Origin: Vreelandella neptunia
GTDB taxonomy: Bacteria; Pseudomonadota; Gammaproteobacteria; Pseudomonadales; Halomonadaceae
Direction: 5' to 3'
Length of the DNA: 64,000 nucleotides
NCBI RefSeq assembly: GCF_022489065.1
Contig: NZ_JAKVTW010000019.1
Coordinates: 1 to 64,000, forward strand
In this document: in pieces, positions 62,297-64,000 of the stretch
Numbering within the stretch: position 1 is the stretch's first letter
Layout of the letters: each line of letters opens with the position of its first letter
Notes under the pieces: model-generated
What the model was told of the DNA's origin: nothing
Databases searched by the model: none
The model's input: the letters and a program-made list of their open reading frames with translations, nothing else
Program-made: the position numbers and the translations under genes

Positions 62297-64000
62297 ATGA
62301 ACTTTCTCGCCAATCCTTTGTTTCCTGTCAGTGCTTTCACTAGTGCTTGGCGTAAGCAACAAAGTGGTTCCACAGCGGTACCTGGTAGTGAAGCGGTCGC
62401 TTCCTTGTTCGACCCCTTTGGGTTTGGGCGTGCGGCCTTTGATTACTGGCGCGATAGCATGGAACGCAGCGTTTTGTACCTGGACGTCATGCGTGAGCGT
62501 GGCAATCAGTACCTTGAGCATATGGAGCAAACTAAGCCAAGTGTGTTGGGGTTTGATACCGAAGTGCTTATGGATGGTCGGACGCTACCGCGGCCAACGA
62601 ACTATGAGTTGTTGCGCGTACTGCCCCATGAAGGGACTGAGACTGATCTAGGTAAACGCCCTTTCGTCGTGGTTGATCCGCGTGCAGGGCATGGGCCAGG
62701 GATCGGGGGGTTTAAGCCTGACAGTGAGCTGGGTGTAGCGCTGAAAGCGGGGCACCCGTGCTACTTTATTGGTTTTTTGCCGTTTCCAGAGCCGGGTCAA
62801 ACAGTTGAAGATGTGGTCGAGTCAGAAATTGCTTTCCTTCGCCATGTGATTGAGCTGCACCCAGAAACCACCGAAAAGCCCATGGTGGTGGGTAATTGTC
62901 AGGCAGGTTGGCAAATCATGATGGCGGCGGCTTTAGAGCCGGACGTATTTGGTCCTATTTTGATTGCCGGAGCACCGCTCTCTTACTGGGCGGGCGAGCA
63001 TGGCAAAGCGCCTATGCGTTATACCGGTGGGATGTCGGGCGGTAGTTGGATGACTGCGCTGGCGAGTGACATTGGCGATGGCCTGTTTGACGGGGCAATG
63101 CTGGTGCAAAACTTTGAGCGCCTAAACCCGGCTAATACCTACTGGAAAAAGCAGTACCACCTTTACGACAATATTGACACCGAAGCGGGCCGATACCTCG
63201 ACTTTGAACGCTGGTGGGGCGGGCACGTCGTACTGGGCGGTGAAGAGATTCAATATATTGTCGATAACCTTTTTGTCGGTAATCGGCTATCGACCGCGCA
63301 GCTGGTGACCCGGGATGGGCGACGCATTGATCTACGTAACGTGCGCTCGCCGGTGGTCGTATTCTGTTCACGTGGTGATGATATTACCCCGCCGCCGCAA
63401 GCCCTAGGGTGGATTCGTGATTTATATGAAAACACGGACGACATCATTGCCAACGAGCAAACCATCGTCTATTGCCAGCATGATACCACTGGCCACCTAG
63501 GGATATTTGTTTCGGGCAGTGTGTCGCGCAAAGAGCATACCGAATTCACCGCTAATATGGATTACATTGACGTCCTGCCGCCAGGGCTCTACGAAACCTC
63601 CATATCCCCGGCTGAGAAGGGCGCAGATGCCGAGTTGTTCGAGCGTGACTACTTGCTTGAGTTCATGCCGCGTAACTTTGAAGAGCTGGATCAGGCCGTC
63701 ATGCATAAGCCTGAGGATGATCGTCGCTTTGCAACGGTTGCGCGTATCTCGGAAATTAATCTGGGTATGTACCGTCTCTTTATTCAGCCCTGGCTAAAAG
63801 CCATGATAACCCCTGAGTCGGCGCGTTTGATTCGTCGCATGCACCCGATCCGTTTGGGCTACAAGCTACTTTCTGATCGCAATCCGCTTTCTGTGCCGCT
63901 TCCGGTGATGGCGGATGCTGTGCGGAAAAATCGTCACCCTGTGTCACAGGAAAACCTGTACAAAGCGCTTGAGACCATGGGGTCAGACCAGCTGGTTGCA
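62297..64000 (+). CDS. DUF3141 protein, PHA-synthase-like alpha/beta hydrolase (3' end outside window)
   Basis: At least 568 codons are open from an ATG with GGGAG upstream to the window edge, so the gene is incomplete here. The protein shows an alpha/beta-hydrolase pattern: RPFVVVDPRAGHGPGIGGFKPDSELGVALKAGHPCYFIGFLPFPEPGQTVEDV and the nucleophile elbow G199-N-C201-Q-A-G204 with cysteine, as in PHA synthases. The Asp and His regions appear as FCSRGDDITPPPQAL and CQHDTTGHLGIF. This is the DUF3141 family, often found beside acetate/PHA genes in halomonads. Its activity is not established. Confidence 0.88.
   Translation, partial: MNFLANPLFPVSAFTSAWRKQQSGSTAVPGSEAVASLFDPFGFGRAAFDYWRDSMERSVLYLDVMRERGNQYLEHMEQTKPSVLGFDTEVLMDGRTLPRPTNYELLRVLPHEGTETDLGKRPFVVVDPRAGHGPGIGGFKPDSELGVALKAGHPCYFIGFLPFPEPGQTVEDVVESEIAFLRHVIELHPETTEKPMVVGNCQAGWQIMMAAALEPDVFGPILIAGAPLSYWAGEHGKAPMRYTGGMSGGSWMTALASDIGDGLFDGAMLVQNFERLNPANTYWKKQYHLYDNIDTEAGRYLDFERWWGGHVVLGGEEIQYIVDNLFVGNRLSTAQLVTRDGRRIDLRNVRSPVVVFCSRGDDITPPPQALGWIRDLYENTDDIIANEQTIVYCQHDTTGHLGIFVSGSVSRKEHTEFTANMDYIDVLPPGLYETSISPAEKGADAELFERDYLLEFMPRNFEELDQAVMHKPEDDRRFATVARISEINLGMYRLFIQPWLKAMITPESARLIRRMHPIRLGYKLLSDRNPLSVPLPVMADAVRKNRHPVSQENLYKALETMGSDQLVA

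Noticed and set aside
1..64000. Insertion sequences, tRNA or rRNA genes, CRISPR arrays, prophage
   Set aside because: No transposase, integrase, cloverleaf, rRNA segment, regular repeat array or phage structural gene was recognised on either strand.

Overview
The window reads as a chromosomal segment of a moderately halophilic gammaproteobacterium, most likely a Halomonas-type organism (Halomonadaceae). This rests on gene content and order: the proA-nadD-rsfS-rlmH-mrdA-rodA-mltB-rlpA-dacA-ybeD-lipB series, the mpl-ubiX pair, a DUF3141 (PHA-synthase-like) protein, a TTT transporter, and acid-rich exported proteins. The taxon is inferred from protein resemblance; no rRNA is present.

Layout. 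(1) 1-2.4 kb: an A+T-rich accessory stretch of small unrecognised genes, several of them membrane proteins, one a Cas2-like/SinR-family protein. (2) 2.7-5.5 kb: a short Rho paralogue without the RNA-binding domain, a shared terminator, an RhlE-type DEAD-box helicase, and soxR. (3) 5.5-10.7 kb: a SoxR box driving a VOC protein, a flavodoxin remnant, and then small single genes (second VOC protein, GNAT, GFA, DUF1456, methyltransferase, DUF4019). (4) 10.7-15 kb: VTT/YqaA and DUF1206 membrane proteins, glutaminase, and an AraC-methyltransferase DNA-repair protein. (5) 14.2-20 kb: a LacI-led ABC importer operon ending in a GpdQ-like phosphodiesterase. (6) 20.2-27 kb: cobQ behind a terminator-like hairpin, then a LysR regulator divergent from a PrpF/GalD-type isomerase and a tripartite tricarboxylate transporter whose TctA and TctB are fused. 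(7) 27-34 kb: RidA, cytochrome b561, a MoxR-VWA pair, an HPt-REC-REC-GGDEF diguanylate cyclase, and OmpW. (8) 34-42.2 kb: a complete dipeptide ABC operon (dppABCDF) followed by a LysR regulator and pepQ. (9) 42.5-50 kb: a periplasmic protein, glutaredoxin, mpl-ubiX-LysE, a DedA-PAP2 fusion, and two tandem membrane proteins with decayed GGDEF domains. (10) 50-62 kb: the elongasome/cell-wall locus with lipoate genes. (11) 62.3 kb to the end: a DUF3141 protein cut by the window edge.

How genes work together. Peptide uptake (Dpp) is followed by PepQ, which cleaves Xaa-Pro dipeptides. The LacI-ABC-GpdQ operon looks like uptake plus cleavage of a phosphodiester. The LysR-PrpF-TctC-TctAB set looks like tricarboxylate uptake plus isomerisation. 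The cell-wall locus combines PBP2, RodA, MltB, RlpA and DacA; Mpl and the DedA-PAP2 fusion belong to the same wall and lipid-carrier recycling theme.

The points most worth follow-up are the RNA-binding-domain-less Rho, the paired degenerate GGDEF membrane proteins (one keeping an I-site), the DedA-PAP2 fusion, the canonical SoxR promoter next to a truncated flavodoxin gene, the hairpin over the cobQ ribosome binding site, and the small-gene cluster at the left edge.
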